NCBI RefSeq assembly: GCF_036588685.1
Contig: NC_086386.1
Span: forward strand, 68,818,682-68,882,681
DNA length: 64,000 nt
Origin: Mytilus trossulus
Taxonomy: Eukaryota > Mollusca > Bivalvia > Mytilida > Mytilidae
Reading direction: 5' to 3'
Position 1 is the stretch's first letter. The number at the start of each line of letters is the position of its first letter. Made by a program: the position numbers and the translations under genes. The notes beneath the pieces are model-generated. The model was not told the DNA's origin and did not search any database. It saw nothing but the letters and a program-made list of their open reading frames with translations. This document shows, one piece after another, positions 43,835-54,600 of the stretch.

Positions 43835-45365
43835 GATCAGATGACCCTGCCAGCCAACCAAGTTGTAACATGTGTGACATGGGTGTAAATAAAACATAGG
43901 GGGTAAAATTCAAATATTGGCTTATAACTGAAACTAAACCAAAAGTATAATAGTTGCATTATTTCTTGCATCAGTTCTAAACAAAAAAAAGCATGTGAGC
44001 GACACAGGCTCCATGGAGTCTTCATTTATTGGATCAAGGATTTGTATACAAATCCTTGATTGGATTGATATATTAATTTGAAAATGTTCTATTTCCTAAG
44101 TGCTGATGATTATATATAGGACTGTATAAATATAATAAGAAATTTAGTGTTTCAATTTTAGACATTTTGAAAATAATTACAGATAAGTTTTAAAAGACAT
44201 TGTATCAATGATAAATAAAGCTTTGGTAAATTGATAGAAGAATTTTGTGGTAAGCTTGTTCGTTATTCTGTAAAAAATAATTTTTTGAACGCTATATTTA
44301 TATTTTTTTTCACGAAGTGAACTGCTATAAAAACTAAGCTTATATTGTCTATTAATAAACCATATTTAGATTTATGAAATGATGAATCTAAACCTGTATT
44401 TTATTTTCATTTATAATTATTAGATAATACCACATTGAGGTCCAAAGGGTCATAAATTAAACTTTTGTTTAACATCATCAAACATTTAGTTTAATCATAT
44501 TTGTTTATAGTGGATTGGGAAACAAGTTTTGCAACTTATATTAATTCTTTTCCACTTTGAGGGTGCGAGTGCTGCCTTGTAGCGGCATTAGCCTACTCTT
44601 TTTCGAAATCTACAAGGGTGTTTTTAACGTACAAGACTTAGAGATATGGCTCTCTCCTAACACGGGTCAGCCATTTATCGTCCCTTCCGAAAAACATTTA
44701 ATTCTTTGATTCTTTGATATGCTGATTCTAACAATGTTTGAGTGTTTAATCAATTCTAATTTCTTATTTCAGAAAAATTAGTCATCACTGGTTGTCCGTA
44801 TAATAATATTGATTATAATTTGAAAAATTACATCTTATTTTAGAGAACAATTTATCCAGTGTGAGTTATTTCCCTTTGCACAGAGAATATTTGGATAAAG
44901 TTAAACTGTATTTTTTTTTCTTTTTCAAAAATTAAATCTATAAAGGGTTCTTTCAAATGCCATATCTTAAGCTGTTTTAAAATATTAGATTTTTGGGCCC
45001 AGTTTTTAAGTTGATCCAAATCAGGGTCCAAAATTAAATTTTGTTCGATTCAACAAAAAATGAATTTATGGGGTTCTTAGAAATGCTGAATCTAAGCATG
45101 TATTGAGCGATTTTGGATTGTGGGCATCTTTATCAAGTAAAAATATACCGTCGATCGAAAACAATGTAACGATAGTGATGTTTTTCTGTAATTGAACAAC
45201 GATTTTTTTCTATTATATTTGTAGCAATGTGTTGACATTAAGTATTATATACGTTGTTATCCAGGTTAAAAATGCTGTAATTATACGAAGTATGATAGAA
45301 TGAACTAAAATTTTGAAAATGAATTTAACATGATACACATCAAGTATCGCCAATTGTTGTTGCAG
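43835..45365. repeat. Mosaic of diverged repeat fragments
   Basis: 43835-44025 is the right part of the CTAG-ended Helitron-like family (ACATAGGGGGTAAAATTCA, GTGAGCGACACAGGCTCC). 44400-44480 and 44690-45130 are diverged GGTCCAAAATTAAA / GGGTTCTTRGAAATGCTGAA modules of the Helitron-like family. A reverse SINE fragment lies at 44510-44690. No gene is present. Confidence 0.6.
44510..44690 (-). mobile_element. Partial tRNA-derived SINE, reverse orientation
   Basis: Reverse complement of the 3' two-thirds of the SINE at 50603-50947, from GTGGATTGGGAAACAAG to ATTTATCGTCCC. It lacks the tRNA-like head and is more diverged than the other copies. Confidence 0.85.
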
Positions 45366-46102
45366 TAGCTAGATTCACTGGGGTAAAGCTGATGACCGTA
45401 ACTGCATTCACGGTCATCCCAAGATGTCGGATGAAAAATTAGGTCAGTATTTTTATTGTCTGTTTAGGTGTTTCTACATCATTTTCTTTAAAAAGCATAC
45501 TTTGAGACGATGTAAATTTATAAAAGATTCACACGGAAATCACAAATTTCTACCGAGAAACGTGTATAAAACGGGAATTTGGATTTGAAAAATTCGCTAG
45601 GATGACCGTAAATCGTAATTGAAATGACCGTAACAGGATTAGCGATTCATAACAAGGCTGACCGTAATTGGTTAAAAGATGACCGTAAATTGTTAAGGAT
45701 GACCGTAATTTAAAAGAATGACCTAATTTAAAAGGATGACCACCAATTGAAAGAAATATCCATATTTGTATGCATTGCTTTTTGTTGAGTTTGTAGCAAT
45801 ACGGGCTCGGTTAGTTCTTTTTAACTATTTGGCGTATTTTGAGTTTATATGAAAATGATAGTTTAATCGATGTTGTGAGTAGTTTTGATTTAAATGGACA
45901 AAAGATGGACAATAGACACCTGCAAACAATAGGTGATTTTAACTGTGTAACTGAGTGGACCGTATCAATTGAAACTCGTATGTCTGTTTATTTTGCTATC
46001 TTCTGCATATTTAAAAAAAAAATGCACCTCAAAAACAAGGTAGGTTAGTTTTTTTTCTCAAACATAGACTTTATATAACTTTTACATATCTAAAGGTCCT
46101 GC

Positions 46103-46608
46103 CATGTTTTAATACTTTCCTAGATGCATCAGTTTGTCTGCGTGTTCTCTTTATAGATATGTGTGTGTGTAAAAATGGCCATATTTTTCAATTCCCTCAG
46201 ATGAACCTTAAAGATTATGAATATCCGGTATTTGAGCCCATGTGTATGGTTTCAGAGGAGCAGAATAAAATCTTGATTTGTCTTGATGTGTAAAAAAAAC
46301 CAATTCTGTTTTCTGTTTATACAATTTACAAGGCTCTCCTTTGAAATTCGCTATTCATGTTTTAATACTTTCCTAGATGCATCAGTTTGTCTGCGTGTTC
46401 TCTTTATAGATATGTGTGTGTGTAAAAATGGCCATATTTTTCAATTCCCTCAGATGAACCTTAAAGATTATGAATATCCGGTATTTGAGCCCATGTGTAT
46501 GGTTTCAGAGGAGCAGAATAAAATCTTGATTTGTCTTGATGTGTAAAAAAAAACCAATTCTGTTTTCTGTTTATACAATTTACAAGGCTCTCCTTTGAAA
46601 TTCGCTAT
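46103..46608 (+). repeat. 253 bp tandem duplication inside the 45.4-47.7 kb element
   Basis: 46103-46355 and 46356-46608 are virtually identical. Each holds TTCAATTCCCTCAG followed directly by ATGAACCTTAAAGATTATG and an open stretch of about 30 codons (MNLKDYEYPVFEPMC...) to a TAA. That looks like a 3' splice site followed by a short coding exon. I do not recognise the peptide. Confidence 0.85.
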
Positions 46609-46708
46609 TCATACAAGACTATTTTAGGATCTGTTTTGCTGGAGCTCAATTCAATAGTTTGGTCGGAGTATTTTAAAAACATTTTCTGTTATTTTACTTA
46701 TAAGATAA

Positions 46709-46938
46709 AATGGAAGACCAATCAACAGAGACAATGGTTGTTGTAAGTAAAACTTTTTTGTTTGTTAATATTCTATTGAAATATATTTACATGTTTGATG
46801 TTCTTTTTAAATTATTAATTCTCTGCAAATAACATGCAATGGATCACAACTAATCAATTGACTTAATTTTAAAACAATTATTTTATTTAAATTAATTAAT
46901 TTTTCTTTTTAAGGATTTATCGTTGGACAGTATTGATG
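46709..46938 (+). other. Possible exon pair inside the element
   Basis: ATGGAAGACCAATCAACAG opens at 46710 and runs 11 codons to GTAAGT (46743). After an intron-like stretch, TTTTTCTTTTTAAG (to 46914) precedes GATTTATCGTTGGACAGT, in phase with the first piece, and a GTATAT donor follows at about 46940. Together they read MEDQSTETMVVDLSLDSID. The phase agreement suggests a transcribed remnant, but the pieces are tiny and chance is possible. Confidence 0.3.
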
Positions 46939-47671
46939 GTATATAGATAGTCTGGGCACTTACACTTATGAACACATGATCCATTTATAGTTTTAGTAAT
47001 TTAGTTTAAGCTATCAATTGCTATTACTCTAATGACGTAAACTTCATAATTTGAGTCATTACAAAATTTTGAATCACTCTTGGTTTTCTATTAGAAGAAT
47101 CTCAAAAATAAAAAAAAATCATTTGGCTTGTAGTTGGATGCTACATATGACGAACCATGTATTTGAAGCACGTCTTATTTTTGTCTACCTTTAGGATAAT
47201 GTTGTCTTATAAATACGTCTTGCACCAACACGATTAATTATTTGATACAAAAAAGGTAATACATGTAATACAAATACGGATATTTCTTAGAAATGACGGT
47301 TATACTATTAAAGGTACGGTCATCTTTTATAAATTACGCTCATCCTTTCGAAATTACGGTCATCATTTTACCAATCACGGTCATCCTTATTATATGTTAC
47401 GGTCATCTTGAAAATATTTTAAAGATGATTTACGGTCATCTTAGCGAATTTTTCAAATCCAATTTCCCGTTCTATACACGTTCCTCGGTAGAGATTTGTG
47501 ACTTCCGTGTGAAGCTTTTATAAATTTACATCGTACTAATGTATGCTTTGTAAAGAAAATGATGTAGAAACACCGCAACAGACAATACAAATACTGACCT
47601 AATTTTTCGTCCGACATCTTGGGATGACCGTGAATGCAGTTACGGTCATCAGCTTTACCCCAGTGTAGATT

Positions 47672-49005
47672 AGGACAATCGATGAAATAAAGTCAGCAAT
47701 ACTTTGTGTTAGTAAAAGTGCAATCAACCGTGGAACATGTTTGTATGTTTATGCTTAGACATATATACTGTCTCTCTTTTATTTTGTCTTAAAGAGAATG
47801 ATGAAATACAGTGGACGGCCGCTTTTGAGCTATTTTATATACTTCATGAAATCTCACTTGCCGTTCAGTATGATTTTTATTAATTTTTCTTTCCTGAATA
47901 GGAAAAAAAACTTTTGTTTACGTTTATGGTTTCAATAGAAAAAAAATCACAACTATTCGATGACCTCCCCCCCCCCCCCCCCCCCCAACAAAAAAAAACC
48001 AACAACCAACCAACCCATTTATCAACGAACAACTCTATGTTGTAATTGTATTTTAGGCTGTTCGCCAGACTCAGTTGAAATGTAAGAATAGGTGTACTCA
48101 AAGAGTTAAAACTTTGCTATCTATATTTTCAACAGTAATAAACAAAAAATTACAAAGTTGTTTTTCTTTGATGCAATTATTGTAAAAGAGATCTTGGGAC
48201 TCATTAAATATGCACGTTTTTTTTTCGCGATGTCGATAATTGTTCCCCATGAACATGTTTCGGACTGGTATGCTCGAAACATGAGCTTTAACTTCTGTTC
48301 CAAGACTGGTACTATTTTATGGATTTGTAATATAGAGCGCTCTGACGACTCAGGGGTCGATCAAGCCATTTTCAAAACAGGAGTACAACCAAAAATAAGG
48401 GGTGTGTGTGTCTCTATTCAAAAGCATTAATCGGCAAGAAAGGGGGTGTCCCAACCCCCGGAACAACTCGTGATATCTCACGGCGACGTTGTTCATTTCA
48501 ACACAAAGTTAATATGCAAATTTATTCAATAAATTGTTAGGGATAAAAAAAAATGAAAAAGTTTAGCAGGAGAGAAGAAATTATTAAAACAAGAACTATA
48601 TTTAAAAAAAGATATCCGACGTATTTAAATTTGAGTATATGTTTAAACCTATCATTTCGATAACCTTAAGAAGCACAATGACTTAATGATGCAGGACCTC
48701 TTTAATAAAATCTCCATCTAAATGTAACTACAAGAAATTCTTTACTAAGTCTGGTTATATTAAGGCAATAATATATATATAAGAATATTGTGATGACACC
48801 TAAAAAAACATTTGTCAAAAAATCCAGTGCAAAAAACAAGAAACAAATATACATTTACTACTGTTTACATTAAACTTAATTCATGGTTAACAAAGCTAGA
48901 AACTATTGGTAGTATAAGTAGTATCTTTCTGTTTACATTCACCAAAACCTCCGCGAAAATCTCACATGCGTAGGTGCGTTCTAAAAGTCATGGAAGAAAT
49001 ATATA
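47672..49005. other. No gene seen
   Basis: It holds a 20-base C run at 47967-47986 and a diverged copy of the G-rich dispersed repeat at 48352-48470. Frames at 47880-48430 are shadows of low-complexity sequence. Confidence 0.4.
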
Positions 49006-49009
49006 ATTA

Positions 49010-49975
49010 GGACCCCGCCAAAGGCGGGTCGCCCTATAGTGATCAGTCTGTTCGTCCGTCCGTCTGTCCGTCCGTCCGTCTGTCCGTCCGTCCGTAACAA
49101 TTTCGTGTCCGCTCCATATCTAGAGAACCATTATGATTTCATACTTAATACTTAACATGATTATTAACCAACACCAGAGGGTGTGTCATGTTGTATGTAC
49201 AACTTCTTAGGTCAAAGGTCAAGGTCAAAAACTTTGGTTTCAGTTGACAACCCCGTGTCCTGTGGTGAAGATCGTGTCCGCTCCATATCTAGATAACAAG
49301 TATGATTTCAAAGTTTATACTTGACATCCATTTTAACAACCACCAGAGGGCGTGTCATGATGTATGTACAACTTCCTAGGTCAAAGGTCAAGGTCAAAAA
49401 CTTTGGTTTCGAGTTGACAACCCCGTGTCCTGTGGTGAAGATCGTGTCCGCTCCATATCACGATAACCGTTATGATTTGAAAGTTTATACTTGACATCCA
49501 TTTTAACCACCACCAGAGGGCGTGTCATGATGTATGTACAACTTCCTAGGTCAAAGGTGAACGTCAAAAAAACTTTGGTTTCAGTTGACAACCCTGTGTC
49601 CTGTGGTGAAGATTGTGTCCGCTCTATATCTTGAGAACCGTTATGATTTCAAATTTTATACTTGACATCCATTTTAACCAACACCAGAGGGTGTGTCATG
49701 ATGTATGTACCAGTTCCTAGGTCAAAGGTCTGTCTGTCTGTTGGTCTGTCCATCGCTAACAAATTTGATCCACACTATATTTTGAGAGGACAGCTGTTAT
49801 TATTTCATACTTTATACCTGACAAACATTTTCAACTTAACATATATATTAACCAACACCGGAGAATGTGTCATAATGTATGCATCCTAGTTCTAAGGTCA
49901 GTCTGTCGGTCTGTCCATCCGTTCGTTGTTCTTAACAAATTGTGTCCGCTCGACCTCTCGAGAACCGTTAATATT
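49010..49975. repeat. About 170 bp tandem array
   Basis: It begins with a palindrome GACCCCGCC-AAA-GGCGGGTC and a GTCCGTCC tract. At least four units follow, anchored by GTGTCCGCTCYATATC at 49105, 49274, 49444 and 49615 (periods 169-171), each containing ACCAGAGGGYGTGTCATG and TCAAAGGTCAAGGTCAAAAA. More diverged units extend to about 49975 (GTGTCCGCTCGACC at 49940). Non-coding. Confidence 0.85.
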
Positions 49976-50593
49976 TCATACTTTATACTTGGTGGGTCAT
50001 AATATATTGAAGGCATAATTCTAAAAATATGTGACAAATATCAATTGGGCAGCACCTTTAAACATATTGTTCAAACATCAATCCATATATCCAGAAGTCA
50101 CCTTAGAGTAGTCAACAACGAGTTCACATCATGCAGTCATATCACTATTATACTATGAAAGTAAGATGAGAATATTTATCGATTTAAACTTAAAATCTTA
50201 GATCAAAATCACACATGAGACTATGTAATAACTTCAAATAATGCTTCATATCAGATAATCCATACAACTTATTTACCCCACGTTATTGACAGCGGGGCCC
50301 ACAGAGATGGCTCCCATCTCAATGATATCTAGTTGTCCCGAACAAACAGCTGTCATGGATCTAAAGAGCTATTGGAGAAACAATTATTTTAATAAAAATA
50401 TAAATCTTTGTAACATCTAGTTCAAATATTTATAGTTTTTCACTTGCTTTCCATCACAATATAATTTTCGAGACGTTTTTTCAAACACACCCAAATTACC
50501 CACAACGACAGCATTATGTCCAATCACAGAAAGGATTTTCGAGCATGCGTGTTGCTATAGTTAAGCGTCCTTAAGTTCAAAGTTTACAAACCG
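49976..50593. other. No gene seen
   Basis: Non-repetitive AT-rich DNA apart from the fading end of the 170 bp array. Nothing recognisable. Confidence 0.4.
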
Positions 50594-50602
50594 AAACTAT
50601 AT

Positions 50603-50947
50603 GAGAGCCGTGGTGTAGTGGTTAGTGCATCGGACTGCTAACACAAAGGTTCCTGGTTCGATTCCAGTTTGGGATGAAAATTTCAGGAACTCAATTTTCG
50701 GCTCTCCCTTGACACCATTTGCGAGTATGGTCTTAAGGAAACGATGATAGTCCGTCGGAAGGGGACGATAAATGGCTGACCCGTGTTAAGAGAGAGCCAT
50801 ATCTCTTGCACGTTAAAGACACCCTTGTAGATTTCGAAAAAGAGTAGGCTAATGCCGCTACAAGGCAGCACTCGCACCCGCAAAGTGGAAAGGGATTAAT
50901 ATAAGTTGCAAAACTTGTTTCCCAATCCACTCTAAAAAAATGTGTTT
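50603..50947 (+). mobile_element. Complete tRNA-derived SINE with target duplication
   Basis: The head (50603-50675) resembles tRNA-Ser(GCT). The A-box-like TGGTGTAGTGGTTAG, GGACTGCTAAC with anticodon GCT, and the B box GGTTCGATTCC at 50655-50665 form an internal Pol III promoter. The body contains ATGGTCTTAAGGAAACG and CACGTTAAAGACACCC, and the 3' end is A-rich (CTCTAAAAAAA). AAACTATA at 50594-50601 and 50948-50955 is an 8 bp target duplication. The 3' strand of the anticodon stem is degenerate, so it is not a functional tRNA gene. A conserved-core SINE superfamily assignment is possible but not made here. Confidence 0.9.
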
Positions 50948-50955
50948 AAACTATA

Positions 50956-51540
50956 ATACCGACTACGTCAGAAAAAATCACAAACCATTTATGTCGTTGC
51001 GGGTACAAAGTTGTAGTCGTGCATAACAAAAACGACACCAACATTACTGTTTTAAATGAAACAGTTTGTTGAGTATTCTCTGAACAATATCTGTGGTGAT
51101 TTCGTATACTAACCATTGCATTAAAAGTACCCTATTTCAGGGAAATCTTTTGCTTCTGTTGATAAAATATATATCATACACCTATCTACGCCTTCTGCCC
51201 TTATAAACCCTTGTCATCAAATGTTCGGCTTTGTGCGGTTCTGATGGTAAATCCAGAAAAGCGCCTCGGACACATGGAATTTTAACGTGTTGCTACATCT
51301 TTTTTTTCAAAGAAGACACTACTTGATATTTTGTATCTGTATGTTTTTTTTTTTATTTTGAGATTTGTTTTCTTCGACTTTAATCGTAAGTCTAAAGTGT
51401 AATACTATGTTTAGACCTAGTTTCCGCAAATGTCTTATTGGAACTCATTATCACACATTCATGAAGAATTCAGGGGTGTTTGACTTTATATATATGTTTG
51501 ATGATATTTTAATTGTACTTCATATGCGCAAAATAAAATA
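50956..51540. other. No gene seen
   Basis: AT-rich with a T run at 51349-51358. The plus frame at 51365-51592 runs into the simple-repeat tail at 51541 and has no recognisable domain. Confidence 0.35.
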
Positions 51541-51850
51541 TGACAAGACAAGACAAGACAAGACAATTTTATTCTTTAAAACCACTGTATAGACATTGGT
51601 ACAAAGAATGAAATAATAATACATAGTATACAAAGTAAATTGTGCACATGACAAGATAGGAATATGTGAACATCATGTTCGTGATTGTTTTAAATTGAAT
51701 AATTCACAATGCTTAGTTACCTGTAATCACTACTGCATACTGTGTAATCAAATTAAACACTATGAAAACAATTCCCGATTGTCCCACAATTACACTTCCA
51801 AATTTTCCTTTCCGATTGTCTTACTACATTTCAGTACCTTTTTTAACCGG
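51541..51850 (-). mobile_element. Probable LINE 3' end, minus strand
   Basis: Four to five ACAAG pentamers at 51541-51565 followed by AATTTTATTCTTT read on the minus strand as AAAGAATAAAATT then a TTGTC tandem. This is the same style of 3' tail as the LINE ending at 41645. No coding part is recognisable, so only a short 3' fragment is present. Confidence 0.5.
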
Positions 51851-51952
51851 ATTATCGTAGTAGAGATTGATCAATGATTTGGCGATGTACGGCGGACGGC
51901 CGGGCGGATGCGAAACAATAACCTTTAACATGATCACATCTAATTACATATA

Positions 51953-52117
51953 CTAAGAAAGATGTGCGACCGACCATGCAAGACTGACTGCTAGTTGTGC
52001 ACCTGTCATCAGCTGATGATTCGATTGACAACAAGTAATGAAATCATCGACATTTTGACCGCTGATGCCGGCCTTTTTCAAACCAGCGACATTTTTCAGA
52101 CCGTACCCTGGAAAATT
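51953..52117 (-). CDS. Possible terminal exon of an unrecognised gene
   Basis: On the minus strand a clear 3' splice site (TTTTACCTCATTACAG, ending at 52118) is followed by 54 codons to a TAG. The reading begins NFPGYGLKNVAGLKKAGISG and ends SLAWSVAHLS. Codons are noticeably more GC-balanced than the neighbourhood. Upstream exons would lie at higher coordinates, but none is recognised among the repeats there. It could be a captured or decayed exon. I do not recognise the family. Confidence 0.4.
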   Translation of the reverse strand, partial: NFPGYGLKNVAGLKKAGISGQNVDDFITCCQSNHQLMTGAQLAVSLAWSVAHLS

Positions 52118-52239
52118 CTGTAATGAGGTAAAATAAGTGACTTGCAAATGAATAATTCAGTTGTGACCTGTCTTTTCTTATTTTGACAACACTGAAAACT
52201 GGGTACTAAAAGCGAATGATTATTTCTCTATTTCAGTTT

Positions 52240-52720
52240 CATTAATGATTGAACATACAAAACACAATTTTATGCCGCTGCCGAAACGGAGGTGTCATTA
52301 AGTTTTATCCTTGTCCGTCTGTACGTCCGTCCATCCGTACGTCCCAAAATTGGTTTCCGTCCTCCAACTTCAGTTTGCCTCTACCAAATGTTGTGAATCT
52401 TATACCCAATGTTTACTACCACAAAACACAGACCAAGTTTGAATTTTGGAGGCTTCACTTTTACCGTTCTTCAGAAATGCCCCTTTATAAATGGAAAAAT
52501 TGCTGATTTTTTCGTTTCCGTTCTCTAAATCATGTTTGCCTCAACCAAATGTAAAGAAACTATACACAATGCTTATTATTATAAAACTCAAATCAAGTTT
52601 AAAATTGGGTTGCGTCACTTTGAGGAATGCCACTTTATAACATTATATGTAAGCGGTGGCATCATCTGTGTCCAATGGACACATTCTCCATTTTTTTCTA
52701 CACCATCTAGCAAATGACCC
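52240..52720. repeat. Dispersed repeat (two diverged internal units)
   Basis: TTATGCCGCTGCCGAAACGG, a CCGTCYGT-rich tract, then two related units (TTTGCCTCTACCAAATGTTG at 52374 and TTTGCCTCAACCAAATG at 52538). It ends GTCCAATGGACACATTCTCC. Related to the insert at 9800-10080. Non-coding. Confidence 0.65.
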
Positions 52721-53185
52721 AACCCTTTAATAAGAATATATGTGTAATGTCACACAAATTTTCTTTTAAATCATTTTTTTTTTAGAAAGAACATATATTT
52801 TTGAAGGTTGTACAGTGAACTTATGTAAAGTTTTGTGTCAATTGGTCTCCTATGGAGAGTTGTCTGATTTGTAATCGTCTTATTTTCATATGCCAGTTTG
52901 ACTAGGCTTGACTGGATTTATTGTATCCTTTTGAAGTTTTAGTGTATCCATAGCTATACTACTAAAATAACAAGGTCCATTTATACAAAACTAAAATAAA
53001 AAAATAATGATGGTGTTTACAAATTAAACAAGTCTAGGCTTTATTAATTGTAAAAGTATGATCTTTAAAAAAGAAAAAAAAGATTTTCTTATTCCATGCA
53101 TAGACAACTTTAGCCGTATTTGGCACAACTTTGAGGAATTGTGGGTCCACCATGTTCTTCAACTATGTACTTGTTTGGCTTTATT
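52721..53185. other. No gene seen
   Basis: AT-rich with a TATGGAGAGTTGTCT fragment of the dispersed repeat at 52851. Nothing else is supported. Confidence 0.4.
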
Positions 53186-53189
53186 ATAC

Positions 53190-54600
53190 TAGTACCCCAC
53201 GCAACGAAGTAACGGAGGGTATAATGTTTTTGACCCGTTCATCTGTCTGTCTGTCCGTTAGTCCTGTTTCTTGTCATCGTAACTCCTCTCAAACCACACC
53301 ACAGAATTTCATGAAACCTTTACAGGTAATAAGGACATACTACGCAAATGTGCATATCGACAGGAAATTACGATTCAACTTATTATTTTAGGGATTACGC
53401 CCCTTTGAACTTATTTCCCTCAATATACTACCGCAACAGTTTGTCATCGCAACTCTTCTGAAACTACACAACACAATTTTATGAAACCTGTTTAGAAAAT
53501 AAGGACATACTTTATAGATGTGCTTATCGACAGGAAATTACGATTCAAATCTTTTCTAGGAGTTATACGCCCCTTTGAACTTATTTGCTTCAATATACTA
53601 CTGCAACAGTTTGTCATCGCAACTCCTCTGAAACCCCACAAGATAATGTCATGAAACCTTATTAGATAATAAGGACATACTAGTATGTAGATGTGAATAT
53701 CGACAGGAAATTACGATTCAAATTTTTTCTAGGAGTTACGCCCCTTTGAACTTATTTGCTCCAATATACTACTGCAACAGTTTCTCATCGCAACTCCTCT
53801 GAAACTTCACAACAGAAGTGTATGAAACCTAATTAGATAATCAGGACATACTATGTAGATGTGCATATCGACAGGAAATAACGATTCTGTTTTTTCTAGG
53901 AGTTGCGCCTCTTTGAATTTATATGCTTTAATAAATAAATTTTGTGTATTTACTGTCTTCTGATTGGTTAAAATTTTTGGTTTTATTTTCAATGTTGTCA
54001 ATTTTGATGGCGACACGCCCACTCTGACGTTGTGTATTCATACGCCAACGTGTGTGTACGTTGTTATTATCAAGATAAATAATATAAAACGTTCTTTGAG
54101 CCTTATTTTTGATAAAAAATTTATTTATTATGAATGGCAATAATTTATTTTGATTTTATTGAACCATAAAACTAATTTTTGACTCTTCACATTTTACATA
54201 ATCCGCTTCGCGGATTATTAAATGTGAAGAGTCAAAAATTAGTTTTATGGTTCAATAAATTCAAAATAAATAATAGCCATTCATTAAATATACTACTGCA
54301 ACAGTTTGTCATCGCAACTTCTCTGACACCACATAACAGAATTTCATGAGACTACTTAGATAATAAAGACAAACTTCGTTGATGTGCAAATCGACAGGAA
54401 ATAATGATTCATTTTTTTTCTAGGAGTTGCGCCCCTGTGAACTTATTTGCTTCATTATACATCTGCAACAGTTTGGCATTGCAACTCCTCTGAAACGACA
54501 CAACAAAATTTCATGAAACTTCGTAGATAATAAGGACAAACTATGTAGATGTGCTTATCGACAGGAAATTACGATTCAATTTTTTTTAAACGTTTTTTTT
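53190..54600. repeat. About 170 bp tandem array, interrupted by a hairpin-ended element
   Basis: Units anchored by ACAGTTTGTCATCGCAACTC (or a close variant) at about 53438, 53605, 53776, 54300 and 54466 contain ATCGACAGGAAATTACGATTC and TTACGCCCCTTTGAACTTAT. The leading edge is CCCACGCAACGAAGTAACGG. A 360 bp insertion breaks the array at 53932-54290. Confidence 0.85.
53932..54290. mobile_element. Element ending in an 80 bp-armed hairpin
   Basis: 54123-54203 and 54208-54290 are inverted copies with a 4-5 base loop (TAATCCG-CTTCG-CGGATTA centre). The inner 50 bp of the stem is almost perfect. Upstream 190 bp is unique and contains CTTCTGATTGGTTAA at 53957. The insertion cleanly interrupts the 170 bp array, so the borders are known to within a few bases. 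No target duplication beyond TTAATA/TTAAATA is visible. Confidence 0.75.

Larger units (their letters stand above)
45376..47665. mobile_element. 2.29 kb foldback-type element with long TIRs built on GATGACCGTAA
   Basis: Both ends read inward CACTGGGGTAAAGCTGATGA. About 235 bp of each end (45376-45610 and 47430-47665) are inverted copies. Further inward both sides continue as arrays of GATGACCGTAA at 20-30 bp spacing (left about 45599-45745, right about 47285-47440). TAGATT flanks the unit at 45370-45375 and 47666-47671, a 6 bp candidate target duplication. The interior contains a 253 bp tandem duplication and several exon-like pieces, but no transposase. Iterated subterminal motifs are typical transposase-binding sites (known for other DNA transposons). 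Confidence 0.8.

Noticed and set aside
50603..50675. Possible functional tRNA-Ser(GCT) gene
   Set aside because: A and B boxes and an anticodon are present, but the 3' strand of the anticodon stem does not pair and the sequence continues directly into a SINE body with a target duplication.
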